Assembly (NCBI RefSeq): GCF_042680125.1
Contig: NZ_JBHTNY010000014.1
DNA: 64,000 nt
From: Robinsoniella peoriensis
GTDB taxonomy: Bacteria > Bacillota > Clostridia > Lachnospirales > Lachnospiraceae
Direction: 5' to 3' (one strand)
Part shown: piece by piece, positions 47,400-56,657 of the stretch
Layout of the letters: each line of letters begins with the position of its first letter
Numbering within the stretch: the first letter of the stretch is position 1
The notes under the pieces: generated by a model
The model's database searches: none
What the model was told of the DNA's origin: nothing
The model's input: the letters and a program-made list of their open reading frames with translations, nothing else
Position numbers and translations under genes: made by a program

Positions 47400-47440
47400 T
47401 GCCAAATGCATCACCTCCACTTTAAATATGTCCCATCATG

Positions 47441-47472
47441 AAAAAGGGACATCTACATTTCGTAGTTGTCCC
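47441..47472 (-). terminator. Terminator of the zinc-ribbon gene
   Basis: On the minus strand GGGACA and CTAC pair with GTAG and TGTCCC, followed by TTTTT. It isolates the zinc-ribbon gene from the tail operon below. Confidence 0.82.
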
Positions 47473-47511
47473 TGTCTGTTAGTTTCTATTTATTTTCTAT
47501 TAATAACGCAC

Positions 47512-48180
47512 CTAAATTTTAAACCTCTTGCCGCATTTCATACATGTTACCCATATTTTTTTAGCACCTATATTTCCAGCCATTAACCCTAATGGTCCTG
47601 CTAAATATGCGCCGGCAATTGCTTTTCCTATACCAAAACCCTTTTTGTTTCCTGAAAGTGAAGTGGAGCCGCATTTAGGACATCTTGCCAAATTATCAAC
47701 ATGCTTACTCATTATTACTTCTGGTGCATTTGTTTTCAAAATGCATGTGCTTAATTCTGAAACTTTATATTTTCTCCCGCAATGTATGCAAGAAAAACTT
47801 CCGATTTTATTCAATTCTCCGCATTCAGGACAATACATCATGTCTTCTTTTAAATTTTCTGGATCGGGAGATTCTTTTCCGCAAACTGTGCAAATATGAG
47901 AACCATTCAATTCACTTTTGCAATAAATGCACAACTTTTTATTCATTTGAATATTTTTTTCTATATATGGTGTTATTCTCATTCCACAATCATCGCAATA
48001 TTCATCATTTTCGTTAACAGCCGCATTGCAATATGGGCAATTATATTCTATATTAGTTTCTCCTTCAGGGACAATACTGATAATACTCTCTTCGGTTTCT
48101 AACGGATATCCACAGTTTGGGCAAGCTTTAGCCTTATTGGATATTCCTTTCCCACACTCGGGGCATTTAACTAATGCCAT
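47512..48180 (-). CDS. Multi-zinc-ribbon protein, prophage cargo
   Basis: The 222-aa protein has five zinc-ribbon-like CxxC pairs groups: CPECGKGISNKAKACPNCG, CPYCNAAVNENDEYCDDCG, CIYCKSELNGSHICTVCG, CPECGELNKIGSFSCIHCG and a last one split by a glycine-rich hydrophobic stretch (CPKCG...GLMAGNIG...CMKCG). It is not a structural protein of phages. It has its own promoter with a palindrome and its own terminator within the tail operon, so it is a moron. The role is unknown; host-factor or defence function is possible. Confidence 0.8.
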   Translation of the reverse strand: MALVKCPECGKGISNKAKACPNCGYPLETEESIISIVPEGETNIEYNCPYCNAAVNENDEYCDDCGMRITPYIEKNIQMNKKLCIYCKSELNGSHICTVCGKESPDPENLKEDMMYCPECGELNKIGSFSCIHCGRKYKVSELSTCILKTNAPEVIMSKHVDNLARCPKCGSTSLSGNKKGFGIGKAIAGAYLAGPLGLMAGNIGAKKIWVTCMKCGKRFKI

Positions 48181-48195
48181 ATAACCACTCTCCCT

Positions 48196-48239
48196 CTATA
48201 CGTTTTTTAAATTATACCAAACGTATAGGGAAAAGTAAA
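48196..48239 (-). promoter_or_regulatory. Independent promoter with palindromic operator of the zinc-ribbon gene
   Basis: On the minus strand TTTACT (48239-48234), 17-bp spacer, TATAAT (48216-48211). The inverted repeat CTATACGTTT (48196-48205) and its complement (48219-48228) surround the -10, as an operator would. Confidence 0.75.
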
Positions 48240-51200
48240 CTATATTGTGGCAATCACCTCATACCGGTTCTCATATTTCTGCTTTCCTTTTCGCACTAAT
48301 TTATAGAATGTCTCTGAGTCTGTCATAAGAGTAATTTCGATTACTGGTGCTTCACCACTTTTATTGGAGCTTCCGCCCATGACAGCAGCCACTTCCATCA
48401 TTCCATCAACCACAGCAGACTTTATTCCTTGCGTAATCTGTTTATTATTGGCAACAACATTTCTGTTACCCATTTTACCAATCATTTCAGGCCCCGCTTC
48501 ATTCGCCATAAACATTTCACCGTTTGCCGGGAAACCGCCACGTGCATACCAACTTATCCCATTAAATTTGGGGACTGAGAATGTCAAATTACCAACGGAC
48601 CAATCGTCCCATCCAATATCTATCCTTGGCGTAGGAATATGTATGGACTGGAAACCATCTGAAAATGATTGTATGGCATTTTTCCCTATATTTGACAGGT
48701 TGCCAATTCCACCCGAAATTAAATCAGGAATCCCTGACACTACAGTTGCCAGTGAATCCTTCTTATCGTCAATACCGTCTTTTATACCATCTATAATATC
48801 TTTTCCCTTTTGAGTAACTTTATCAAACACATTTCCTATAGAAGAAAAAACATTGTCTTTTAGTCTGGTCACATGAGACAGTAGGCCGTTTTGCTTACTA
48901 TTCTCGTATCCTTCTTTAATACCTTCAATAATGTTTTTCCCCTTTCCAAGAACCTTTTCCTTAATATTTCCAATTGCAGAGAATACGTCATCTTTGGCTT
49001 TTACAACTTTAGATATAAGACCTGATTCTTTGCTTTCTTCATACCCATTTTTTATGCCGTCTATAATATCTTTTCCTTTTTGTACCACTTTATCTTTAAT
49101 GTTCCCAATAGCATCAAAAACTTTTCCGGGAAGCGCAGTGCAAAATTCTATTACCTGTGATAATTTTGCTTTAAGTCCTTCAAGAATACCAAGGATAATA
49201 TTATTTCCGATTGGCTCCATTTTCTTGGCTGGGGAATGTATTCCGAAAGCGCTGCAAATTGAGTCATATATCCACTGGAACAAATCAGCAACAGGTTCTA
49301 AAACAAAGGAGAATGCTGCGCCTATTCCATTTAAAATACCTTCAACAATATTTACACCAATATCTATAAATCCATTCTTCCCGTCAAATGCTTGTTTGAA
49401 ATTATTGAGCATTTTTTCAACAAAACCTTTTGCCATATCAAAATTAAATATAGCATCCATTATCTGTTGACCTTTTTCGGTTGCAACTGATTTTATTGCA
49501 CCAATTAATCCTCCTATAATTGCTCCTGCAATCGGTCCAACGATAGGAATTGCTGCACCACCCACGAATCCAATTGCAGCGCCAGCCCCCATATTACTTA
49601 AGAAATCAAATAGCCAGTCAGGAAGCAACGATTCTAAAATATCACTAATTGCGTCCCAAAAATCGTTGCCGAACTTTTGAAATGCTGGACTGCTCAAGTT
49701 CAATATACCAAAAGTTGATAAACCATTTATTATTCCGGCCAAATCAAAAGATGCTAACCCAGTAAACTTAAATCCTGCCACTGCTTCAAGAAATGTTTTT
49801 AACTTATCTATTATCTTTGTAAGAGCACCAAGTGCTAAAAGCGATCCTGCTAATATTCCAAAATCTTTTCCGAGTTCTTTTAATGTAAGAGGGTCAATAG
49901 AACCCAAGGCATCGCCTAATGCATTAATAGCCACCGCTATTCCATCCATTGTTGCTACACCAACCACTGTGAGCGCTTCATAAAATTCCACAAGCCCTTC
50001 CCCTACTCCTTCCGCAAATGGTTCGATAGCCTTCCATACCTTCTTCAATCCTTCATTCAAAAGATCCCAGTTAATATTTGCAATCATATCCTTGGTTGCA
50101 TCTATAAACCTTGGCAGCCCTTCATTCATACTCCATTTTGCTAATGGTTTCAAAAAGCTCTCGTAAAAATCCATTAACCCTGTCCAAACAAATTGAGCCG
50201 GTTTCTGCAACTCAGTAAACAAATCAGACAGTGACTTGTTAAGCTTTTTCCAATCTATTTCATTTAGCAAATCATTTGTTATATTCAGAAATCTGGGCAA
50301 TCCTTGCTCTCCCAGCATCCATTTTCCCATAGGTTTCAGGAAGTTTTCCCAGAAATCTTTTATCGCTGTCCATGTAAAGTTTGCTAACTTAGATAGTCCT
50401 TCATCCCATAACTTTTTTAATGCTTTTGTGGTCGGCTCTGCAGCTTTTTTTACTCCTTTCAAGAAGTTTTTGACTGCATTCGCTGCCTTTTCTGCATTTT
50501 TATTTATATCTTCTAATTCCTTATTTACATCGGATAGGACACTTCCATCAAGACCATCATATCCCGGTATTTCTGTACCGCCTCCTGATGGAGTATTTGT
50601 ATCATCAAGCGGGCTTGAAAGCTTGTTGATCTGGTCAAATCCCATAAGCGCAAGCTGTATCTTTTTCGCCTGTTCTGCTCCATCTTTTAAATTTCCTGCA
50701 ATATCTCCGGTGTTATCCGCCGCCTGCCCCGTGCTGTCTGCTAAATCGCTTCCGCCCCCGATATCTTGATTTGGAACCGGGTTTGTGCTCTGTTGTGTGG
50801 ACTTTCCAAATAATGCAGCCGTAAATGCGGTAAATGCCTGGGCTGCTACCTGCAGGCGCTCTATAATCCCGTTCAGGATCTTTAATACTGGTGTAAGGGC
50901 ATTTATTAGCCCCTGGCCTATTGTAGCCCTTAACTGGTCAAACCGAAGCTGCAGGACACGCGTCTGGTTTGCCCATCCGTCGCTTGTACGGGCAAAATCC
51001 CCCTGGGCAATGCCTAACTGCGCCATAACGAACTGGTAACGAAGCATTACCTTTTCCTGCTCTGTCATCTGTGCTGTAGTCTTGCCAAATCCATTATTAA
51101 GTGCGTACTGGTCAAGTGCCGTCTGAGTCATAACTACGCCCAAATCTTTCAGGGATTCTGTCTCACCGGTAAAAATTGATTTTAGTTTTGTATATGATTC

Positions 51201-51698
51201 ATCTGTAGACAGATTGTAAAAAGATGCCACATCACCGGTCAATCCGGTAATCGCCGCTGACATGTCGTAAGCCTGCTGTGTATTCATTCCGAACGCCTTT
51301 GCCATAGCGCCATAAGTACCCATGTACTTCTTAGCGGTCAGTTCCGATAATCCAAACTGTGCTATGGCATTCTTGGCAAACTTATCAACCTCTGCACTCA
51401 TGCTGCCAAATGTTACATCAACAACATTCTGTACTTCCGCAAGATCTGATCCCAGATCAATACAGGACTTTGCGAACGAAGTAATGGCGCCGATGCTTAC
51501 CGCACCAAGCGCCATTTTTATTGCAGAACCTACTTTACTAAATGCCTTTGACATCTTTGCTGTCTCACGCTCTACCCTGTCCGTAGCCTGCGCTGTAGCC
51601 GTTCTTACCCTGTCTAATTCATCCCTGTATGGTCTTGTAGTAGCCTCAATGACCACGCGTAGCGTCTCTAATGTTTCTCCGCCGCCTATGCCGTCCAC
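48240..51698 (-). CDS. Phage tail tape measure protein
   Basis: The 1152-aa protein begins with the TMP signature block (ETLRVVIEATTRPYRDELD, AEVQNVVDVTFGSMS). The C-terminal part holds three ~45-residue repeats (FSxIGNIKxKVxxKGKxIIxGIK). Hydrophobic segments lie near 640-760. By length the tail should be ~170 nm at about 0.15 nm per residue (inference). The predicted GTG start overlaps GGAAGGAGG with no spacer, and a better-spaced ATA lies two codons later, so the exact start is uncertain. Confidence 0.92.
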   Translation of the reverse strand: MDGIGGGETLETLRVVIEATTRPYRDELDRVRTATAQATDRVERETAKMSKAFSKVGSAIKMALGAVSIGAITSFAKSCIDLGSDLAEVQNVVDVTFGSMSAEVDKFAKNAIAQFGLSELTAKKYMGTYGAMAKAFGMNTQQAYDMSAAITGLTGDVASFYNLSTDESYTKLKSIFTGETESLKDLGVVMTQTALDQYALNNGFGKTTAQMTEQEKVMLRYQFVMAQLGIAQGDFARTSDGWANQTRVLQLRFDQLRATIGQGLINALTPVLKILNGIIERLQVAAQAFTAFTAALFGKSTQQSTNPVPNQDIGGGSDLADSTGQAADNTGDIAGNLKDGAEQAKKIQLALMGFDQINKLSSPLDDTNTPSGGGTEIPGYDGLDGSVLSDVNKELEDINKNAEKAANAVKNFLKGVKKAAEPTTKALKKLWDEGLSKLANFTWTAIKDFWENFLKPMGKWMLGEQGLPRFLNITNDLLNEIDWKKLNKSLSDLFTELQKPAQFVWTGLMDFYESFLKPLAKWSMNEGLPRFIDATKDMIANINWDLLNEGLKKVWKAIEPFAEGVGEGLVEFYEALTVVGVATMDGIAVAINALGDALGSIDPLTLKELGKDFGILAGSLLALGALTKIIDKLKTFLEAVAGFKFTGLASFDLAGIINGLSTFGILNLSSPAFQKFGNDFWDAISDILESLLPDWLFDFLSNMGAGAAIGFVGGAAIPIVGPIAGAIIGGLIGAIKSVATEKGQQIMDAIFNFDMAKGFVEKMLNNFKQAFDGKNGFIDIGVNIVEGILNGIGAAFSFVLEPVADLFQWIYDSICSAFGIHSPAKKMEPIGNNIILGILEGLKAKLSQVIEFCTALPGKVFDAIGNIKDKVVQKGKDIIDGIKNGYEESKESGLISKVVKAKDDVFSAIGNIKEKVLGKGKNIIEGIKEGYENSKQNGLLSHVTRLKDNVFSSIGNVFDKVTQKGKDIIDGIKDGIDDKKDSLATVVSGIPDLISGGIGNLSNIGKNAIQSFSDGFQSIHIPTPRIDIGWDDWSVGNLTFSVPKFNGISWYARGGFPANGEMFMANEAGPEMIGKMGNRNVVANNKQITQGIKSAVVDGMMEVAAVMGGSSNKSGEAPVIEITLMTDSETFYKLVRKGKQKYENRYEVIATI

Positions 51699-51709
51699 CT
51701 CCTTCCCTG

Positions 51710-52147
51710 TTATTCTTTAAATCTGCTGTTGTGGATGAGCGCAAAATCAACCATCTTAGCCTTGTACAGTTCCATTCCGGTTTTATTCTGGGATGCTTCA
51801 TACTGCTTTTTTTCTTCTTCAAACAGGCCAGGATACCAATCCCAGGTGTTTGGAATTTTAACATCCTTATCCATCATCTTGTACACATGAATCCCGATCA
51901 GCCCCGCAAGTTCAAAGTCCCTCGCTATCTTATCCTTTATTTCCTGCCGGTTTACCCTGGAACGGCTCTCGATCAGATCAATCACTTCTCCGTAGGATAG
52001 ATCCCAGAAGGTTTCTATAGATATACCCACGTCCAGCGCAACCGGATAAACACTGTATATCAGCTCAGTCAGTGTGGTCTTTACAGGAGTTCCTTGACAT
52101 TCTCCAGGCTTTCTTCCATGATCTCCACCTGATTCTTCGTAAAAAAA
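51710..52147 (-). CDS. Tail assembly chaperone, -1 frameshift extension (GT-type)
   Basis: This frame is open from the slippery T7 (52147-52141) to 51710 and lacks a convincing start site. Its core ...FWDLSYGEVIDLI...KIARDFELAGLIG is typical of the T part of lambda-type G/GT chaperones. It would be joined to residues ~1-131 of the upstream chaperone. A GTG at 52030 would give a stand-alone 106-aa product, which is less likely. Confidence 0.75.
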   Translation of the reverse strand, partial: FFYEESGGDHGRKPGECQGTPVKTTLTELIYSVYPVALDVGISIETFWDLSYGEVIDLIESRSRVNRQEIKDKIARDFELAGLIGIHVYKMMDKDVKIPNTWDWYPGLFEEEKKQYEASQNKTGMELYKAKMVDFALIHNSRFKE

Positions 52148-52530
52148 CCGGATACCTTCAGGATTTCCATAATTACCTCTGTGAATAAAGTAAGCTGCGT
52201 CCCGCCTTCTTCCACGTACTGGTCATAAAGGTTCTGTACATCCGCTATCTTCATTTTATGGTTCATGCTCTGCAGCGCTCCTTGGATTGCTATAAGCATT
52301 ATATGAAGCGGCGGCTTTCCCTTCGTCAGCGCTTCAAACAGGTCAATATTCATTTTTGCTTCAATCTGGCATATTTCCGTGGATTTAAGCTTAAGCCTGT
52401 AGTCTTCGCCGCCTACTGTCCAGACTACGAACGGTTTTCTCTTTGGCTTCATTTCCACAACATCACATTTGACGGGATTTTCCACTTTTACATCTTCCTT
52501 AATCTCTTCATCTAATCCGTTAAATTCCAT
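52081..52530 (-). CDS. Tail assembly chaperone (G-type)
   Basis: The 149-aa protein between the major tail protein and tape measure genes occupies the chaperone position of siphophages. It has acidic ends and a helical core (STEICQIEAKMNIDLFEALTKGK). Near its end a run of seven Ts in frame as T TTT TTT (52147-52141) precedes an open -1 frame. Confidence 0.85.
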   Translation of the reverse strand: MEFNGLDEEIKEDVKVENPVKCDVVEMKPKRKPFVVWTVGGEDYRLKLKSTEICQIEAKMNIDLFEALTKGKPPLHIMLIAIQGALQSMNHKMKIADVQNLYDQYVEEGGTQLTLFTEVIMEILKVSGFFTKNQVEIMEESLENVKELL

Positions 52531-52544
52531 CTTTTATAATCCTC

Positions 52545-52982
52545 CTATTTGCTTGATAAGTTTGCCGGGGTTGTTGTTGGATCGACTACGGTAATCTTAC
52601 TCTGCAGAGCCAGACTAAGTGTGAATTCCATAGCTGCATTCACACCGCCACCGCCAACCTTTACGCTGCACTGGGCATCAAAATCAAACTTTGTTCCATC
52701 CGGAAACTGTTGTTCAAAAGAAACTTTCTTTTTGGCATCGGCTAATGCTCTGAGTTTCCGGTAAGAAGAGTCCGCTGTATTCTCATAGATGAATTTATAT
52801 GACAGATCACCTGCATCCCCGATACCCATTTCATACTGCTTTACTTCTGCGGATAACGGCGTATTCTCCACCTTTTCTGGATCTACTCCTAACTCCGGTA
52901 CTTCTTTTAATCCGGCTAAATCTGTATAAGTGCTCCCTGAGCTTGTTTCTTTATATCCCAGTGTAATTCCATTTGCTAACAT
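52545..52982 (-). CDS. Major tail protein
   Basis: The 145-aa protein MLANGITLGYKETSSGSTYTDLAGLKEVPELG is a compact tail-tube protein of the phage TP901-1/phi13-like class. Its position before the chaperones supports this. Confidence 0.87.
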   Translation of the reverse strand: MLANGITLGYKETSSGSTYTDLAGLKEVPELGVDPEKVENTPLSAEVKQYEMGIGDAGDLSYKFIYENTADSSYRKLRALADAKKKVSFEQQFPDGTKFDFDAQCSVKVGGGGVNAAMEFTLSLALQSKITVVDPTTTPANLSSK

Positions 52983-52997
52983 AATATCATCCTCTCT

Positions 52998-53357
52998 TTA
53001 ATTGTTCTGGTATACCATTTCGGTATGCACGTCAATGATTCCTTCGTATCTCATAAGCTTGTGTTTCAGCCCGCTGGGATCGTCCACATCCTGGCAGGCA
53101 ATGCGCCGTAATCCAAGACCCGATACTTCCCTGTCAACCCCCAGCGCTGTCTCAGAAGTGCTTTTGTTATCCCAGATATCTACCCGGTATCTTAAGTACG
53201 CTTTCTGCTCCTGGCCGCCCGTCCATTCCACTACGCTGTTGTCTTCTTCTACAAACTGCACCGCCGGAAGTTCTGCCCAGTTTTTTGGATAAGTGTCTGT
53301 TACATTCTCACATGCCTTTTCCAGTGCATTCCCAACCTGGTCTTTTACATTAATCAT
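52998..53357 (-). CDS. Tail terminator/minor tail protein
   Basis: The 119-aa protein occupies the tail-terminator position after the gp10-like gene. It shows the pattern of this class: an N-terminal helix, then YRVDIWDNKST and a C-terminal strand RYEGIIDVHTEMVYQN. It overlaps the upstream gene by 4 nt. Confidence 0.72.
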   Translation of the reverse strand: MINVKDQVGNALEKACENVTDTYPKNWAELPAVQFVEEDNSVVEWTGGQEQKAYLRYRVDIWDNKSTSETALGVDREVSGLGLRRIACQDVDDPSGLKHKLMRYEGIIDVHTEMVYQNN

Positions 53358-53884
53358 TTTTTCGCTTCCTCCCGGATTTTCCTTGCAAGGTATTGTCCCA
53401 TATTTTTCACTGCTGTCTTTTCATTATCTTTAAGTGCAGGATACATATAAGGCTGTGCAGCCTGACCGGTACATTGATAGAAAATACCATCTTTGGTTTC
53501 TAGCTTGAACCAGTGGTACTGCTCTGCTGTCTCTTTATCAACCTGACTTTCATGTATCCACCAGGGTTTTTGCGAATAAGCCACCGCTATATCCGGTGAA
53601 ATACCATCATGGTCAGCTTCGCCTTTTGGGCCAGTCCCAAACTCTACATATGGTGCATACTTTTTATTCGTGTAAACTATGCCGGTTATATGGTCTTCCC
53701 GTCTCTCCACCATAGTTTTTATGCTGTTGCGAAGTTCGCCGTCATTTGCTGGGCATAACAGCTTTGCCTTGCCCTGTACCATCTTGGCTTGCCTTCCCAC
53801 AGCCTTTTCCATTTCCTGCTCTATTACCCGGTCTGCCAATGCCCCTAGCTTCCTATTCAGGCTGTCTAATCTCGTTATACTCAT
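53354..53884 (-). CDS. HK97 gp10-like tail completion protein
   Basis: The 176-aa protein has the gp10 pattern LCPANDGELRNSIKT, a YVEFGTGPKG motif and a C-terminal HYPALKD-like QPYMYPALKD. A ~35-residue insert (HDGISPDIAVAYSQKP...) sits after the GTG motif. It joins head and tail. Confidence 0.88.
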   Translation of the reverse strand: MSITRLDSLNRKLGALADRVIEQEMEKAVGRQAKMVQGKAKLLCPANDGELRNSIKTMVERREDHITGIVYTNKKYAPYVEFGTGPKGEADHDGISPDIAVAYSQKPWWIHESQVDKETAEQYHWFKLETKDGIFYQCTGQAAQPYMYPALKDNEKTAVKNMGQYLARKIREEAKK

Positions 53885-54252
53885 AACTTTTCAAGCTCCA
53901 AGTATAACGGATCATATGGCTTAATAGAAACGATCTTATAATCGGGCTGTGCATCTGGTGGAGCATATACACAAACCCCATCACCTTCACAGAGGACTAG
54001 TCCGGATTGGAAAACATAATTGTTCTTATTCCGCTCAGGCTGAATAGAATACAGACCATTTATTTTACAATTCATGATGGAAGCAAGCCTCTGGCCGTAT
54101 ATCTCTGCCTGTAGCTTGCCGCTGGCTGGCCACACTACACCTGAAAATAGTGTGGCTGTCAAGTAATCAATATAAGTATTCTTTTCGCTGTCCTTTTTAG
54201 AAACAGCCCTTCTCGCATAATAAGTTTTAAGCCTGTTCTGTTTAATTCTCAT
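53881..54252 (-). CDS. Head-tail joining/head closure protein
   Basis: The 123-aa protein lies in the head-closure slot between gp6-like and gp10-like genes, overlapping both. Its mix of short strands (YVFQSGLVLCEGDGVCVYAPPD) suits a small barrel. Assigned mainly by gene order. Confidence 0.65.
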   Translation of the reverse strand: MRIKQNRLKTYYARRAVSKKDSEKNTYIDYLTATLFSGVVWPASGKLQAEIYGQRLASIMNCKINGLYSIQPERNKNNYVFQSGLVLCEGDGVCVYAPPDAQPDYKIVSIKPYDPLYLELEKL

Positions 54253-54556
54253 AGGTCTTTCCCCCTATCCTTGCCAGCCGGTACCGATCCAATACATCGT
54301 AGATCTGTTTTGGGGCATTATCGAAGCTGTAGCTTTCCCCGGATTCACTCCGGCTCGCTTCACCCTCTGTACCCCTGCGGTTAATCGCAATTAAAGCCAG
54401 ATCCCGCACTGTCTTCTCCAAACCTGGTATGATCTTGGTTCGGTTGGTGTAGCTAAGAACAAATTGTTCTGAGTCTTCCAATAAAAAAGAGAGCAACGCT
54501 TCGTCACTCTCACCGGTTAGTTTCTTTAAAAACTCCAGGTTGTTCAATTGGACCAC
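54242..54556 (-). CDS. Head-tail connector (gp6/DNA-packaging-like)
   Basis: The 104-aa helical protein begins LEFLKKLTGESDEALLSFLLEDSEQFVLSYTN, the pattern of phage gp6-type head-tail connectors, and follows the capsid gene. Confidence 0.8.
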   Translation of the reverse strand: MVQLNNLEFLKKLTGESDEALLSFLLEDSEQFVLSYTNRTKIIPGLEKTVRDLALIAINRRGTEGEASRSESGESYSFDNAPKQIYDVLDRYRLARIGGKTYEN

Positions 54557-54561
54557 CCGCC

Positions 54562-55599
54562 TTATCCATTTGTGATCAGGCGGGCAATTGGTAATGCTTT
54601 CGGGTCAAATTTAATTTCCCAGTTCGCTTTCGCAAAAAGCTGCTCATCGGACGGAGACTGAGTCCAGTTGGAACTCGGAATCTTGAAACTGAATCCATTT
54701 GGATGGATTGTCTCCCTCATACGGGTAATCAGTTCATCCTGACCGCCGTTTTTCTTTGCCTCCCGGACTGTTTCCACCGGCACATCTACTCTGCCTTTTG
54801 CTGTTCTTAATACGCCATTTCCAAACAGATATGTCGTATACTTTTTCAGGTCTTTGTTTTCGCCAGAACCTCCGGTTGCCACACATGGTACGCCATCATC
54901 AATAATTACTGCATACCCATTTACAGAAGCCAATCCCATAGGGCGCTGAACACCATTAGAATCCGTCTGTTTCCAATATTCTAACAACTGCAGGTTTTCC
55001 AGCGTCTTAGCCACGTTTGAATGCATTATAGCCAATCCAAAGGAACCCTTATTATCTCCACAAGCCTGTGTAGCCAGATCATTTAGATCGGTCTCTGCGA
55101 TCTTCTTTGCATTTGCTGTGGTTGAAGACAGATCAAGTGTATGTGTGTCTGACCATGTCTTTGCAAATCCACTCGCACCGGTAATCCCGAAAATAGCATC
55201 TGTAATACCGATCAATCTCTTCTGTCTTCTCTTCTGCCAGTATCTTCCGATGGTTGCAACAATATGCCCCATTGGATCAGATCCGGATAACTCTGCTGTA
55301 AAATTCCTTGCGAAGAATCCTTTTGCCCTTCCATAAACTACTCCAGTCTGAAAACCGCCGCCAACTTCGGATACGGTAATGTCTGTCTGCCCGTCATAGT
55401 TCTGGTCTTCTCCGTCCAGAGTGTTATAAAATGGAACTGTGTAAATATTCCCCTGTCCCTGGATCATATTTGCAATTGTACCGTCTTCTACCATAGCACC
55501 CGACTGAACCATAGCTGTTAAGTATGGGTCTGGTGCTTCGTTCCACATGTTCATAAAAATCTCGTCATCAAACGGGATTCCAAAAATTGTTCCTGCCAT
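54562..55599 (-). CDS. Major capsid protein
   Basis: The 345-aa protein has the phage coat-protein pattern (MAGTIFGIPFDDEIFMNMWN, GRAKGFFARNFTAELSGSDPM, LGIAIMHS-like LAIMHSNVA, VIIDDGVP, GLSF-like NGFSFKIPSSNW) and lies directly after the scaffold gene. Shine-Dalgarno GGAGG is strong, as expected for the most abundant virion protein. Confidence 0.9.
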   Translation of the reverse strand: MAGTIFGIPFDDEIFMNMWNEAPDPYLTAMVQSGAMVEDGTIANMIQGQGNIYTVPFYNTLDGEDQNYDGQTDITVSEVGGGFQTGVVYGRAKGFFARNFTAELSGSDPMGHIVATIGRYWQKRRQKRLIGITDAIFGITGASGFAKTWSDTHTLDLSSTTANAKKIAETDLNDLATQACGDNKGSFGLAIMHSNVAKTLENLQLLEYWKQTDSNGVQRPMGLASVNGYAVIIDDGVPCVATGGSGENKDLKKYTTYLFGNGVLRTAKGRVDVPVETVREAKKNGGQDELITRMRETIHPNGFSFKIPSSNWTQSPSDEQLFAKANWEIKFDPKALPIARLITNG

Positions 55600-55619
55600 A
55601 AATTATTTCCTCCAATTCT

Positions 55620-56294
55620 TTAGTTGCCGGATAACTGTTTGTATAATTCCGGCTGCTCTGCTTTTAGTTTTAATCGTTCTGTGTAGCCCATCTTGCTGAA
55701 GCTTTCCTTTGTTACTGTTTCCGCCTCTGGCGCTTTCTTGGGCGGTTTCCCACCTTTTAACCTGTCTTCCACAGATTTCTCCACTGCCTTCTGGAAAGCT
55801 GTTTCTACTGCCTCTATGGATGCCTTACAAGCATCTGCATCTGTGTAATTTAGCACTTCCGCAAGTTCTACCGGAAGACCTTTATCCGCCAGAGATACTT
55901 TTGCTTCTGCTGCTAACTCGCGCCTGGTAATGGCTGCCTCTTTGTCTGCCAGTTCCTTTTCTCTCTTCTGATGTAAGTACTGGGCTTTCTCTTCCTTATT
56001 CATCTTCGCAAGCTTCTCGGCTTCGGAAGCTTTCGCGTCCATTAATACTTCCAGCTTGTTTTTTTGTGTATCAAGAGCCTTCTGTACTCTACGGTCAAAC
56101 TCCGCCTGGTAGCTTCCGTCTTTTAAAATATCGTCAAAGCTTTTTGGCTCTGTTGTTGCCCCTGTTCCATCCGTTCCATCTCCTACACTACCAGCTCCAC
56201 CGCCTTGGCCATCATCAGCCCCCGCACCGTCTCCATCTGCAAAAATCTGTAAGTTCATTGGGACTTTGCAATATCCAAAATATTTATTTCTCAT
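55620..56294 (-). CDS. Capsid scaffolding protein (DUF4355-like)
   Basis: The 224-aa protein has an N-terminal MNLQIFADGDGAG (common in scaffold proteins), a glycine/aspartate-rich linker and a long coiled-coil region (AEFDRRVQKALDTQKNKLEVL...). It precedes the capsid gene. AAGGAGAAATAA supports the start at 56294. Confidence 0.88.
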   Translation of the reverse strand: MRNKYFGYCKVPMNLQIFADGDGAGADDGQGGGAGSVGDGTDGTGATTEPKSFDDILKDGSYQAEFDRRVQKALDTQKNKLEVLMDAKASEAEKLAKMNKEEKAQYLHQKREKELADKEAAITRRELAAEAKVSLADKGLPVELAEVLNYTDADACKASIEAVETAFQKAVEKSVEDRLKGGKPPKKAPEAETVTKESFSKMGYTERLKLKAEQPELYKQLSGN

Positions 56295-56421
56295 TTATTT
56301 CTCCTTTCTGCCCCAGCCCGTTCTATGCCCAGGCCATTGCATACCGATTGATTAGTTTTAGGCCATTTCGGGCACAAAAATAAGACGCTTCACCCTGCGT
56401 CCCAAAGGGAGATGCTAAGGA

Positions 56422-56598
56422 TCACCTTCCTTTCTTTTTAATAAGACAATAAACGCCGGATAATAACTCTAATGGCCATGCCAGGGCAAATAAAAAGCAA
56501 GCTATTTTCATCGTGGCGCTTTTGTCATAATCCATTACAGCTATATTGGCATTAAACATAATTATTACTACTACCATGTACAGTAAAAATCCTACCAT
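56422..56598 (-). CDS. 58-aa small membrane protein
   Basis: Start 56598 has TAGGAGGAAACG upstream. The product has two hydrophobic segments (GFLLYMVVVIIMFNANIAVM and IACFLFALAWPLELLSGVY) and a basic tail (IKKKGR). It lies between the scaffold gene and the toxin/immunity pair. It is not recognised and could be cargo such as a superinfection-exclusion protein. Confidence 0.6.
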   Translation of the reverse strand: MVGFLLYMVVVIIMFNANIAVMDYDKSATMKIACFLFALAWPLELLSGVYCLIKKKGR

Positions 56599-56624
56599 CG
56601 TTTCCTCCTAAAAATGAGTACAAA

Positions 56625-56657
56625 AATACCACCTAGCCATTTTTGACTGGTGGTATT
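56625..56657 (-). terminator. Terminator after the candidate immunity gene
   Basis: AATACCACC (56657-56649 minus) pairs with GGTGGTATT (56633-56625), followed by TTTGT. It overlaps the stop codon of the 55-aa gene and ends the MuF/immunity segment. Confidence 0.72.

Noticed and set aside
51710..52030. Stand-alone 106-aa tail gene from the GTG at 52030
   Set aside because: Open frame extends upstream to the slippery T7, and gene order fits a frameshift product.
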